A DNA stretch of 64,000 bases from NCBI RefSeq assembly GCF_932526225.1, contig NC_064043.1, forward strand, positions 2,563,501-2,627,500, given 5' to 3'. Made by a program: the position numbers and the translations under genes. Position 1 is the first letter of the stretch. Each line of letters opens with the position of its first letter. Below the pieces are notes generated by a model. It made no database searches. It worked only from the letters and a program-made list of their open reading frames with translations, and was not told where the DNA came from. Shown in pieces: positions 22,929 through 35,360 of this stretch. Source of the stretch: Nematostella vectensis (Eukaryota; Cnidaria; Anthozoa; Actiniaria; Edwardsiidae).

Positions 22929-25818
22929 TCAACCATCAGATGGAGGGTGTCTTCTCAAATGTAAAATATGAATGTCATTACTGTGATAAAGTGGGTCTTG
23001 TTTGCTATGTGGGATTTCCTCCAATGTAAATAGCTTCTTTGTCAGCTGATAAATGAAATATAACAATTAAAATGTTACGTTCAAGGACCAAGTGCATAGG
23101 TGTGATTGCGTACCTTAAAGAATTTTTTTTCTAATTCAAGCTTATTTCCAGTTCTTCGCTCCTCATAACAGAGAAAGATCGAGGTCTGGTGTCCACTAAG
23201 ATCATTCATTGTCTGGACAAGTGGCTCAAGAGACTGCAAGAGTAACAAACAATCGGCAAATAGATGGAGTAACAAACAATCGGCAAATAGATGGACAGAG
23301 GGACAAGTGGCTCAAGAGACTGCAAGAGTAACAAACAACTGGCAAATAGATTTCTAGGGGCTACTTACGAAAGGCATTTAAATACATTCAAACACATTAA
23401 AAACTACTAGGGCAAATAATTATACTAACCTCTTCATAGTAAATACAGTCTGCTATGAATACATAGTCAGGGTGAGGAAGAAAAGATGAAACATCACTTC
23501 CCCTATATTAGACAACACAAAATATTATTTTGCTGAAGTAAGTATAAGCAAGAGATTCAAAATCATCAGCAGCAGAAACATTTGGCCTTGTGGCTCAGAC
23601 GACCCCCTTCACACACTGTGGTCTACCGTTTGCAATTACCAGATCCTGCAGCAGAAGCATTTGGCCTTGTGGCTCAGATGACCCACTTCACACACTGTGG
23701 TCTACCATTTGCAATTACCAGATCCTGCAGCAGAAACATTTGGCCTTGTGGCTCAGACGACCCACTTCACACACTGTGGTCTACCATTTGCAATTACCAG
23801 ATCCTGCAGCAGAAGCATTTGGCCTTGTGGCTCAGACGACCCACTTCACACACTGTGGTCTACCATTTGCAATTACCAGATCCTGCAGCAGAAGCATTTG
23901 GCCTTGTGGCTCAGGCGACCCCCTTCACACACTGTGGTCTACCGTTTGCAATTACCAGATCCTGCAGCAGAAGCATTTGGCCTTGTGGCTCAGACGACCC
24001 CCTTCACACACTGTGGTCTACCATTTGCAATTACCAGATCCTGCAGCAGAAGCATTTGGCCTTGTGGCTCAGACGACCCACTTCACACACTGTGGTCTAC
24101 CATTTGCAATTACCAGATCCTGCAGCAGAAGCATTTGGCCTTGTGGCTCAGACGACCAACTTCACACACTGTGGTCTACCATTTGCAATTACCAGATCCT
24201 GCAGCAGAAGCATTTGGCCTTGTGGCTCAGACGACCCACTTCACACACTGTGGTCTACCGTTTGCAATTACCAGATCCTGCAGATCAGAGGGGCTCCTGT
24301 CTCTCTAGAGATTGAGTCCGGGAATGAAAGTTCGCTTGAAGTCTCCAGAGGCCAGTTGGGCGAGATTGAATCCGGGAATGCAAGTTTGCTTGAAGTATCC
24401 AGAAGCCAGCTGGGCTCCCACAGGATTAGAGGGGGATTGCCTTATCTCAGGAGCAATAAGAGTAAGAGATACAAAGGGGAAGCACAACCTGAATAATGCA
24501 CTTACCATTGACTCCTTGGACAGGCCATAAGACACTTGAAAAGAATGGGGATTATATAGGAGCGCATACCCCGTGCCCATCCTTAACTAGAGGTCCATAC
24601 CTAGGGGAGCGCTACCTATGATGACTATATGACACCTATGACTCCCCCCTTCCCTCCCTCAGCAAATCCTGGTGCCTGAGCTATGCGCCTGCCTGGCAAC
24701 TGTCAAGATCAGGCCCATACCAAGGGGAGTGCAGGGGGTGTGTTTGCACCTCCCATAATGGTGGAAAGTTTCGCAATAGACATTCTATTTGAATTACCTT
24801 ATTACACGATTTTGAAATCGTTATATTTCTAGACACTTTTTTGGAGGATTTTCCCATTTTGGTAAAAACCAGATCACTTTATTTGCACAAGTTCGCGATT
24901 TTGGGATAATAAAATCAATAAAAACAAGTGGAATTAAAATGTACTGTTACCATCAAAACTGAAACAATTTGTAACAAAAAGATGTGTGGGCTAAATTCGG
25001 TTTCATAAAAATCTATAAATACAAGTCCAACTCAACCCCTCACCATACTATATGTACATTAGATGACTAAATAGACAAGGTGTTTTCATAAAGCTTATTA
25101 AACGGCCAATTTTCCACCAAAGGCTTCTTGTATACTCACTTAATTTTCGCGCGTCCTAACTCTAAGTTAAACTTTTTTGTAATAAAATCCGAAAAGAAAC
25201 GTCCTATGGAGTACTGCAATGGCATAAAAAAACACTTTTTTCTACAGTGTAGTCAGATTTTTTATCAGAAAACTCTCCCCTCTCCTGCTGAGTACTGGCC
25301 TGAATATCTAAAGTAATATCTGTTGGGTATTAATCGAGAAATTATAGTACTTACATGTACAATCTGCATCATCACTCACCATTTCAAACATCTCGCTGAG
25401 AACTTCCCGGTTATCAGATGACCGTTCGTTCGTTTATTTAGATCTATCAACGGGATAAAATCTTCTAAATCCGTGCCAACAACATCAGCCCTGAATCACA
25501 TAACAACACATTCATCGTAACGCTCACTTAATGGAGTTCAAGTGAATTCTTGGACACTGACCCCATGGCGGCCGCAGCAAGCCCGACTACCCCGGTCCCT
25601 GCGCCCAACTCCACGGCGCGCTTCTTAGCTAGTCCATAGTTCACGTTAAAACCGTCGGTCTCTAAGTACTTTGCAAGTACAATCGCAGCATCCCACACTA
25701 CACATCCTACGTCGCCAGACACGGCTTGTTTGATGACTAAGTTACCATAGTTCCCCTCTAATTCGCGAGTAAAAAGGTTGGTCATATCTACTGCGGCAAT
25801 CTTGTTGTCGTCCGCCAT
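22929..25818 (-). CDS. VCPKMT: METTL21D/VCPKMT-type protein-lysine methyltransferase (5 exons)
   Basis: Exons on the minus strand: 25818-25562, 25490-25380, 23502-23430, 23233-23114 and 23045-22929. All have GT/AG borders and matching phases, giving 225 residues against about 229 in vertebrates. Exon 1 holds GDVGCVVWDAA and the SAM-binding motif ELGAGTGVVG (residues 70-79). Exon 2 has ADVVGTDLEDF, with an acidic post-I motif. Exon 3 has ADCIYYEE, the D-x-x-Y signature of METTL21-type enzymes (D141-Y144). Exon 4 has LEPLVQTM and FLCYEERR. Exon 5 has a DIHILHLR ending. In vertebrates this cytosolic enzyme trimethylates VCP/p97 on a lysine near its Walker B region. The first donor is GTCAGT, a weaker site. 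A 79-bp satellite sits inside the intron between exons 2 and 3. Confidence 0.9.
23571..24283. repeat. 79-bp satellite, about nine copies
   Basis: Nine near-identical 79-bp units contain TTTGGCCTTGTGGCTCAG, CTTCACACACTGTGGTCTAC and CAGATCCTGCAGCAGAA. Because 79 is one more than a multiple of three and the unit lacks stops, all three plus frames stay open for 600-900 bases. Those frames are not genes. The array sits in the 23503-25379 intron of the methyltransferase gene. Confidence 0.95.
24308..24420. repeat. 54-bp duplication
   Basis: Two tandem, slightly diverged copies of a 54-bp unit starting TTGAGTCCGGGAATGAAAG and ending GCCAGTTGGGC, directly after the 79-bp array. Confidence 0.8.
24711..25310. 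repeat. Possible degraded hAT-like repeat related to 34.4-34.66 kb
   Basis: The segment starts CAGGCCCATACC and ends GTACTGGCCTG, imperfect inverse ends. Its right part (25,190-25,308: TATGGAGTACTGCAATGGCAT..., then an oligo-T and oligo-C stretch) resembles 34,415-34,665. No target duplication was seen. Confidence 0.35.
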
Positions 25819-26032
25819 TTTAGATTTTACATTATTGGCTGAAACCGCTGACAAACTTGCAGCCGAGCCACAGGAGGACCAACATTTGCAACACACTACC
25901 AGCACCCCCCCCCCCCCCCCCATCTCCGAACACTATCTCATATAAAGTCTCTAGACTTTACCTACCTTCAACCCTAAAACACAAACGGTGGACTTACCGT
26001 TATTGTTTTAGGCTTGAGATTATGAGTATGAC

Positions 26033-26532
26033 CAGGGGCTCTTAGGGGCAATCAACTTCCCCATGTTCTGGTACTATATAGGTGTCACGGCGTTTCCTAG
26101 GGTCAGGCTATTTTCAGACGCGCGGATGAGCCAATCAGATTCAACCTTTGTGTTGACGTTTTGGCTGAGCTCAACTGCACGCGCAGTCTCAAACAAAAAG
26201 CTATGTTCTCTCTTCGGTACTTTGACTTTTGTTGCTCTCTTCTTTAATATGAATCCAACCCTACCAATGACTTTGAATTCTAGCTTGCAATTCTTTTGGT
26301 AAACAAACAAAACCGACGGACGATAGATAAAAATATATTCTTCCTAACTGCAATTTGCGCGTGCAGCCTCACGTCACTCGCGCGCGCGACCAACGTCAAA
26401 GTAGCTACCAACGTCAAAATACCAACGTCAAAGTAGGCCCGTTCGTGCGCGCGCGCCTAAAAATAGCCTGATCCTAGGAAACGCTGTGACATTTATATAA
26501 TACAGATGATTGCCCCTATTTATGAGCCCCTG
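26033..26532. mobile_element. hAT-like MITE with 7-bp target duplication
   Basis: Terminal inverted repeats begin CAGGGGCTCTTAGGGGCAAT on the left and mirror on the right. Homology continues inward for about 90 bp (CGTTTCCTAGG, GGCTATTTT). GTATGAC flanks both ends (26026-26032 and 26533-26539). The CAGGGGC terminus is characteristic of hAT-type elements, which usually make 8-bp duplications, so one base may have mutated. The interior is CG-alternating and non-coding. Confidence 0.82.
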
Positions 26533-26539
26533 GTATGAC

Positions 26540-28105
<1,566 letters not shown>

Positions 28106-28131
28106 CGGATTATTGACTTTTCTTTTCTTAG

Positions 28132-28287
28132 ATGGATGAAATGTCGTGTGATGATATATGCAGTTTTTGCGTGCAAGGAGACCAAATGCTTGATCGAAAC
28201 TGTGACCTTTCTGAGGACTCAATTGCAGCCCTCTCACCCTACACATTCTCGAGCTATTCGTGCATCTCGGCCGATTCCGGGGGTTAA
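28132..28287 (+). CDS. Possible short exon or small ORF, 51 codons
   Basis: Directly after a strong acceptor-like tract (TTTTCTTTTCTTAG) a frame begins ATG and runs 51 codons to TAA. The product is Cys/Asp/Ser-rich, beginning [13 protein letters not shown]. It could be the terminal exon of an unrecognised plus-strand gene; no upstream exon was identified across the AT repeat. Confidence 0.22.
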   Translation: MDEMSCDDICSFCVQGDQMLDRNCDLSEDSIAALSPYTFSSYSCISADSGG

Positions 28288-28289
28288 TC

Positions 28290-31200
28290 AAGAACTCTAT
28301 TCTTGAAAATGCAAAATAGAACTGACTTGAAAACGATCGAAAAGGTGCCGTAAAGGCTCTATTCACCCCCCCCCCCCCCCCTCCATTTTACCCCCTATAA
28401 TCATGTAAGTGAGACCTTAGTTTCCTGCTATTGTTTTTTTTTTCAGTTGAGGAATGTTTTAATTTCCTATCATTGTTCCTCCTTAGTTTCCTATTATTGT
28501 TCTTCCAGATTTGAGGTGTTTTGTTTCACATCGTCATCAATTTAGCAAAGACTCATAAAGTCGAAGCGATTTCCTGCGTCGACAAGAGTTGTAACAATTC
28601 AATAAAAATAAATAAACTTACTAGTGCCAATGCTTGCTTTTTGTGTGCTTTTTTCATTACTTTAGTGTTATTTTTTAGCTTGTTTGCTTGTATTAGTGTA
28701 CGTTGTCAAGATCGTCGCAAAACAAGCTAAATAGAAATCCTTGTGTCATTTAGCTCCTTTAAAATCAATAAATAAAAGAAATCTGTTAAGTGAACTCTTG
28801 TTATCAAATGTTTAGATTTACAAGTATGTGACTTATAAATCAGTGATATATCCACTTCCCTCTATTCTCATAAGGAAAGGAAGCCATGAACAACAAAACT
28901 ATGAGAACATTACAACTATACTGTATTAAGTAGTAGTATGGTTTGTTTTATGTTCGTAGTTTTATTATGTAAATTCATATAAATTATACATGTTTGTCTG
29001 AAGAAATAATATTGGCTGTAGGGCATGTGGGTTTCTTACACCTGAAAAAGCGTTGAAGCATTGAGCGCTATAAAGGCACACATTTGTCACTCTGTTTTGT
29101 GATAATTACTTTAATGAAGGAAACAAATGTAAATGGTATTTGGTTAATTAGTAATTAAAGAGCTATAAGCAATAAATGTTTAACGGAGCATTTGCCAAAT
29201 AAGGCTTATAAATGCAAACACAGAATTGTTCCTAGATATCTATTTTGAAGACGAACCAACACAAGCCATGGACAAGCCTGCATAACGTAAAAACATCGCA
29301 TGTGCCTTCGTTTCGTTACTACAGCCCCGTCCCTAGAAATATGTTTAACGAATTATTTCGCATTTGAGACACATTAATGGAACCACGCCCAAAAGGGATG
29401 ACGTGTTTCTTAAGCTCGCAGTCTATTGGATTCCTAGCAAATTGAATATGAAAAAGATGCTGTTTTTTACATCAAAATTATATAATCCCCTTCCTTTTTC
29501 CTTCCAACGGATGGCACGTCTTGAGCTGTGGTCGGATAGAGCCCTTTACTAGCGCTCTACCAGCGCCAGCGAGTCTTCGCTCAAAAGACGGAAAAGAGGA
29601 TCAAGTTTTGAGAGGACAATACTATTGTGTTCTTTCGTTCCGTCCTCGGTATCAGTACATTAGTCTTATCTCTGATCGTCTCTACCCAGACTACCTCCAC
29701 CACCCGAGCACAGGACGCACTAGTCATTCTTATTTTTGATATTTTTATCCAGAGATCAACACTATGATATCAAGCGACGATCACGAGTCAAGCTCAGCTC
29801 TGACCAAGTTAATAATATCAATAATGTAATAATGATAACGGTAATAATGATAATAATATCATTATAACAGTTACATCTAGGCTTTTCAGTCAATCCATTC
29901 GCTTCTTTTTTAATTTCCATTCAGTTATCTAACCTAGGGATTGTATTTTCTAATATGGAATGGGGCTCTAGCCACGTTACTAAACTGCTAAACATAACAA
30001 GATGACTCTGTGACCGATTTAATAAGCTGTGAAGGCAAGTAGGGATTTAGTTAGCTTGCTAACAATGATTGATGGGACTCATAATAACATTCCCATTCTT
30101 GCTAATCATATCGATCTCACCAACAACAAAACGCTGAAAAGAAATCACAATTAAAGATAAACAGAGTAACCTTGTCTTCATCAAGGTCAGGGTATGGGCT
30201 ATAATGTCGAGTTTGGCGATATAATGATTGCATGATCTGCTATGTTATTTATCTGGGGGCTTTTGAGGAGTTGTTTGATCAAGTGTCTGAGATTTGAGAA
30301 ATCACGCGAGCCGATGCAATCACCCGGAACCATATCGCAAAAGAAAACCTTGGAAAAAAGGCAAAAGTTCATATATATTTTTTTACCTAATTACATAAGT
30401 AACGACTCTCTAAAACCTGATAAGCTTATCTTTTTTAAGGAAAAGAAAGACACAAAAAATTGAGCATAACACACCTTGACAAAATAATTTAAGAAAAAAT
30501 CTAACAGAAAATAAATTGCTTTAAACATCCAATGGCTGCATGCGCGTGTTATAGTGATCGCAAGCATTGAATGTTATGACATTAAAAATCAACCCCATTT
30601 TGCTTTATTTTGATCGCGTGATCAAATTTCCAAGATTGTCCCACGGTACGGGTGGTTAGCTACGGACAAGTAGCGCAAGAGAATTACAAGTAATACCAAA
30701 TGAATAGCCCTTTATGCATCCAAGAGGCCATGAAGGTGCACTCTAGTAATGGATTAAGAAACATTTTGCCGGTGACCTTTAAAAGTAAGAAAACCTGCTA
30801 GTTTTTTAACTCTTGCAAAAAGCAAACAAACTCACCTAAGCAACGCATCGATTCCGTCAAAACAAATGATAAGTGAATAAAAAAACAAATTAGCGCAAAG
30901 TAAATTGATCTGCAACTTTTTATTGCTATTTTGTTTTGTACACTATGATGGCTTCTGCGCAGTGTGTCTTCTTGCGTCAAAGGACAACATATCTTCTGTT
31001 AACTAAGCCCAAGATACGAGGATAGCGAATTTAGAAGTGATTCTAAAAAATATTTGATTTACAAGACAAATACAAAAATACCCCGAGTTCACATAAATAT
31101 ATTATTATGGAGGAGACTGTGTCTGTCTACGATGGATAGCGTCATTGCTTCTATCACAAACAACAGACCAAGGGTAAAGGTTTTGTCAAGGCTATATACA

Positions 31201-31440
31201 AATATTTTTCAATGCTCAAGTTGTTTTGGTAGGATATAGCGGAAATAAATACCGCCGCAAAAACGCACCTAAAGAACGACACGGTCAGTGCGCAAAAGAC
31301 CCTTCGGGGGGAGGGGGTCAACATTATTGACATGCCAGAAACAACGACTAGAAAACTGCGCGCTTTGAATCACACAGTGCATATGAGCATCGCACACGGT
31401 GAAGACAAGGCTGAAGAGTACTTCGCGTAATCCCTCCACC
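28290..31440. other. Intergenic, no supported gene
   Basis: A poly-C run lies at about 28,367-28,381. The CCTATTATTGTT-like element recurs three times at 28,420-28,500. An AT-rich region with a TAATAATGATAA cluster lies at 29,815-29,875. The 31.0-31.44 kb part is likely the deiodinase promoter and 5' UTR. Confidence 0.5.
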
Positions 31441-32345
31441 ATGTTGCAATCTGTGCGAGTTGCTCTGCTGTTCTACGCGGCTTCTGCTCTGCTTGTTGTG
31501 GGGTTCGGGGTGTTAAAGCTGCTACAGTGCTTCCACTGTATGGAAAGACCGCTTATGAGACTTTTCCTTTTCATCGCTACGGTCGAAATACGGAAAGATG
31601 CGTACTGGGCGAACGTGTTCGGCTGGGAATCTCTAAAGGCGCACCTGGAAATGATACAATTGGAACTGCAGAGAGAAGCAGTACCGGGAAAAATTGCTCC
31701 TAATCCACCTCTCGTATCCCTAGATGGAAAAGAAAAAAGCCATCTTCTGGATCACGTGCGGGGAAGTCGGCCTCTTATCGTAAACCTGGGAAGTTGCACT
31801 TGTCCCGTGTTCATGAAGAGACAAAGTGAATTCAAGAAAATCGTGGAGGAGTTTATGAGCGTCGCGGACTTTGCCACTGTCTACATCAAGGAGGCGCATC
31901 CCTCGGACGAATGGAAGTTCGAGGTATGTGATAAGTTTAGCAGCGTATGCGTAATATGCCATTCACTACTGGAAGCATTTGTAGCGCTGTTAAAATTGAT
32001 CGATAATCGCGATGTGATGTCATAATAGCTTTTAATCTGAGTGCTTACATGTTGTAGGGTAACATCGAAATACAACAGCCTCGTACAATACAAGAGCGAT
32101 GCCGCGCGGCACAAAAACTCAAAGAGCTTAACAAGCTCCACCCCTCTTCGAGACTCCTGGTCGATACAATGGAGAACCTCGCTAACAAGAGCTTCGCCGG
32201 GCTGCCTACCAGACTGTACATCATACATGACGGGCGTGTTCAGTATGCGGGTGGAATGGGACCAACTTTTTATCACACTCAGGATATCATGCAATGGCTT
32301 GCAGAATACAAGAAGAAATCCACTCGGCAGAGAGCAAAGGCGTAA
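31441..32345 (+). CDS. Iodothyronine deiodinase-like protein, cysteine form (2 exons)
   Basis: Exons 31441-31923 and 32058-32345 join in phase 0 (GAG|GTATGT donor, TTGTAG acceptor), giving 256 residues. A hydrophobic N-terminal segment (residues about 5-27) suggests a membrane anchor, as in deiodinases. The thioredoxin-fold core has PLIVNLGSCTCPVFMKR, where the family's selenocysteine position (residue 121) is an ordinary Cys codon, TGT. YIKEAHPSDEW follows, then exon 2 with RLLVDTMENLANKSF and a C-terminal IIHDGRVQYAGGMGP. Vertebrate deiodinases remove iodine from thyroid hormones using selenocysteine; Cys versions are usually much less active. Function in an animal without a thyroid is unknown. 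The in-frame ATG at 31399 would extend it by 14 codons. Confidence 0.9.
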
Positions 32346-35300
32346 TTTGTGTAGAGGCTGGGGGCGACTGGGCTAGGGGTTAAAGGCGCAAACGTTATTC
32401 AATAACAAGCGTTAGGTTCTTAAAGAAGAGCGTTTCTAATAGGGTATAACCATTGTATGATAGTAGAACCGCCCATTTCACTTGTGGTCAAATCAAAGTC
32501 AATCCACAATTCGCTTATCGCATTCTACCGGAAGATGTACTATATAATTATAACTGTATATTCCAGGCCGCTGGGCGCTTGGTAGCAATTTTTAAGAACG
32601 TTAGAATGTTTATAGTCTAATCGAGTATTCTCGGATTACCTATCTTAAAGAAATCCGATTATTAAACAGCACTAAATGGTAACGACGTTGTGTCAAGTTT
32701 GCGTGTTTTGGGGTTATTGTTTAGGGCCACCCCACAGGCTCCCATTGATCGCGTATTTCGCGCGGTTTAGTAGCGGCGAGTCGCAATGCTACGTACAATT
32801 CCTTTAAGACTAACACCCTACTGTAAGCGGTGCCTTTGGGATTGTTATAGCACAGTTATTGCAGCTTGGCTTATGGATGGGAACAAGGGTTTGCGTGGCC
32901 TACTGCCCGTTGTATCGCGTGAGATACCAAAATATCGCTCGACCTTTCATCACATTCTTAATAACGTGAATTTTCCCTAAATAACTTCCCTCAGCACTTT
33001 GAGTGCGATATTTGAAGGTTTCTTTCGTCTACAAACTATTGATACTTGTCTCCAATGAAATCCCTGACGTTCCGTGAACGTGAGGCTCGAGCCGTTTGAC
33101 CTTGTTTTTGTTTCCCTGACCCCTCCCCCTCTGGAGGGAAGTTGTGATCAAGTATTGCATTGTGAGCGCGTCGTACATTAGTGTTGCATGCTTTGTTCGT
33201 GAGGGTCGTGTTATTGTCGGAATTAATCAAAGCATAAAAGGCAGGATTTAGGAATTACAAACATCCTTATTGCAGATACTGATACACGAGATCTTACAAA
33301 TACCCATCTACGGGCTAAACTAGTTGAAAAATAAATTGATTAACTTTTTCAGGCGATTCCGCAAACATTATGTTGGCCCTAAGCCTTGATTTCCGGTGCT
33401 GCTTTGCGAGCAATTTTCGGATCGCGTGAGCTGTCCGAGTTCTGAGTTACATTTGAGTGGCTCTCGGTCTATATCGCGTGCGTGAGAATCGAACTTGACA
33501 AGATTATAAACATACGTCGTGGTTTGCGTTCATTGTCAAGTATCCTCAATTACTCAGATGGACAAACTAGATGATAGCACGACTCATCTAGTGTTGATGG
33601 CTTACAAATTATTGCATATTTTTGGTTGTAATTGCGAGACCGTATAGTTGAGATTACGCTTGGTTCACTTCACTAAGAATATATCTCGCTTCTAGTGCAC
33701 TGTCAGGATTAGAAAACTATATTAAAATCCTCCGATGTATAAACTCAATGATAGCACGGCTCATCTGGTTGGCACTTTTTAGTTGAGCTATTCTTGGTTA
33801 CCTTTGCGTGGCTAAGGTTTCATGGCATGCAAACTAGATGATAACACGACTACCATTGTATGAGTTTTCAAGTTGACACCAGATGAAGACGCGATGATTC
33901 GGTTCGTTCTTTTTTTATTCATTCACCTTGGTAATCAGCTAAGATTTACCCCACAACAGGTCAACCGAACAACTCGCTATCCACAACATGCGCCTCCCAG
34001 TCACGTATTTGTACCGAATGCATAGAACAAATCGACCACAATGGATGCCGCTCGCCCCATATGCTACGCCCCTTCAAGCGTTTGAGAATTACTTTGTGAG
34101 GTACGGCAAAGGCATAACTCACATAAAAAAAGACGGGGTTTTTTCTCACATAAAAAAGATGGGGTTTTTCTCACATAAAAAGATGGGGTTTTTCTCACAT
34201 AAAAGAGACGGGGTTTTTCTCACATAAAAAAGACGGGGTTTTCTCACATAAAAAGACGGGGTTTTTCTCACATGAAAAAGACAGGGTTTTTCGTTGGAAA
34301 AATCAGTTTTAACCCTAAGCGGTAGCATTTTGGGCGCGGTCAACAGCAATTGTTACGGAAGGTTCACTTTCGGTTCTCAAAAACGCTAAATCACTCTAGT
34401 ATGTAGCCAAATCCAACCATAAACGTACCGTGGAGATACTGCAAATGAATAAAAAAAACTTTTTTTTTTCGGGAGTGGTGAGATTTTTACCAGAGAACCC
34501 CCCCTCCCCCCCCCCGGCCAGAGCCAAAACGGGGAGCGGAAGTGGGTGGTGACGCTGAGGTAGAAAACTCGAGTTGAGAGAAACAAATAAGACACTTTTA
34601 CCGATCCCCCCCCCCCCCCCCCCCCTCCCCAAGAAAAATCCTGGGTACGCTGGTACGGGCCTGTGTTGTTATTATTTACTATTGAAAATACAGAGGTTCA
34701 TGTGCAAGAAAGCACAGTAAGTATCCACGATTGAAGTCTGACATTTTATTAATGGTATTTGATTGAAATTTTATTAGTTACTTGCTCGGATAGGGCGATG
34801 GAAATGGATTTTTTTAAGTCACCAGGTATTTTGCGGGAGCGTAAAATGGCGGCGCGATTGGCCTTCTTTAACCAGTAGGCCTCCAGAGCTGTTTGCCATC
34901 ACCCACTCCCCTCCCCCTGCTCAGGTTTTTGACCTAACGAAATGTAAGCCCCACAATTAACAGTTCGTCGGGGCCAATAAATTGTGATTGACTCAAGGCA
35001 AAATAGTAGATAGCGGGAGAACATGTTTTCCTGTAGATAGTGAATTTAATCACTAAAAAGCAACCAACTAATACGAATGCTACGTTTTTATTTTCGTGCA
35101 TTATTTTCCGACCCTTTTGGATACCAAAGTGCAAAACCCTCTCGATTAAGATACTAGGTAAATACCGTACCCATAGCATTTGGCTTCCTGTGCTATTACG
35201 GAGAGTTAGACTCGGGCGAAAAAGAACTCTGGGTAATCGCGATTTTAGGAACGCCTGACTAAAACACAGGTTTAACTTTTCGAGTTTCGTGTATTGTTTT

Positions 35301-35360
35301 TATTATTAAAATAGCGAGTTTTTATTCACCTTGAAGGTTGATCGTGTGGTGTTAAACACC
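32346..35360. other. Intergenic between deiodinase and NUDT16-like genes
   Basis: No supported gene. Contains three diverged copies of a block around GATAGCACGACTCATCT (about 33,570, 33,752 and 33,838), the 28-bp array at 34.1 kb, poly-C runs near 34,500 and 34,605-34,625, and a repeat relative of 25.2 kb. Confidence 0.5.
34118..34300. repeat. About 28-bp tandem repeat
   Basis: About six to seven units of CTCACATAAAAAAGACGGGG followed by TTTTT, with small length changes. Short frames through it are artefacts. Confidence 0.9.

Noticed and set aside
23571-24283. CRISPR-like array
   Set aside because: Units are contiguous identical repeats without unique spacers, in a eukaryotic genome.
23582-24496. 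Three overlapping long plus-strand frames
   Set aside because: A stop-free 79-bp satellite keeps all three frames open; there is no domain and it lies in an intron.
34146-34349. Phe/Leu-rich frame on the minus strand
   Set aside because: Translation of the 28-bp tandem array.
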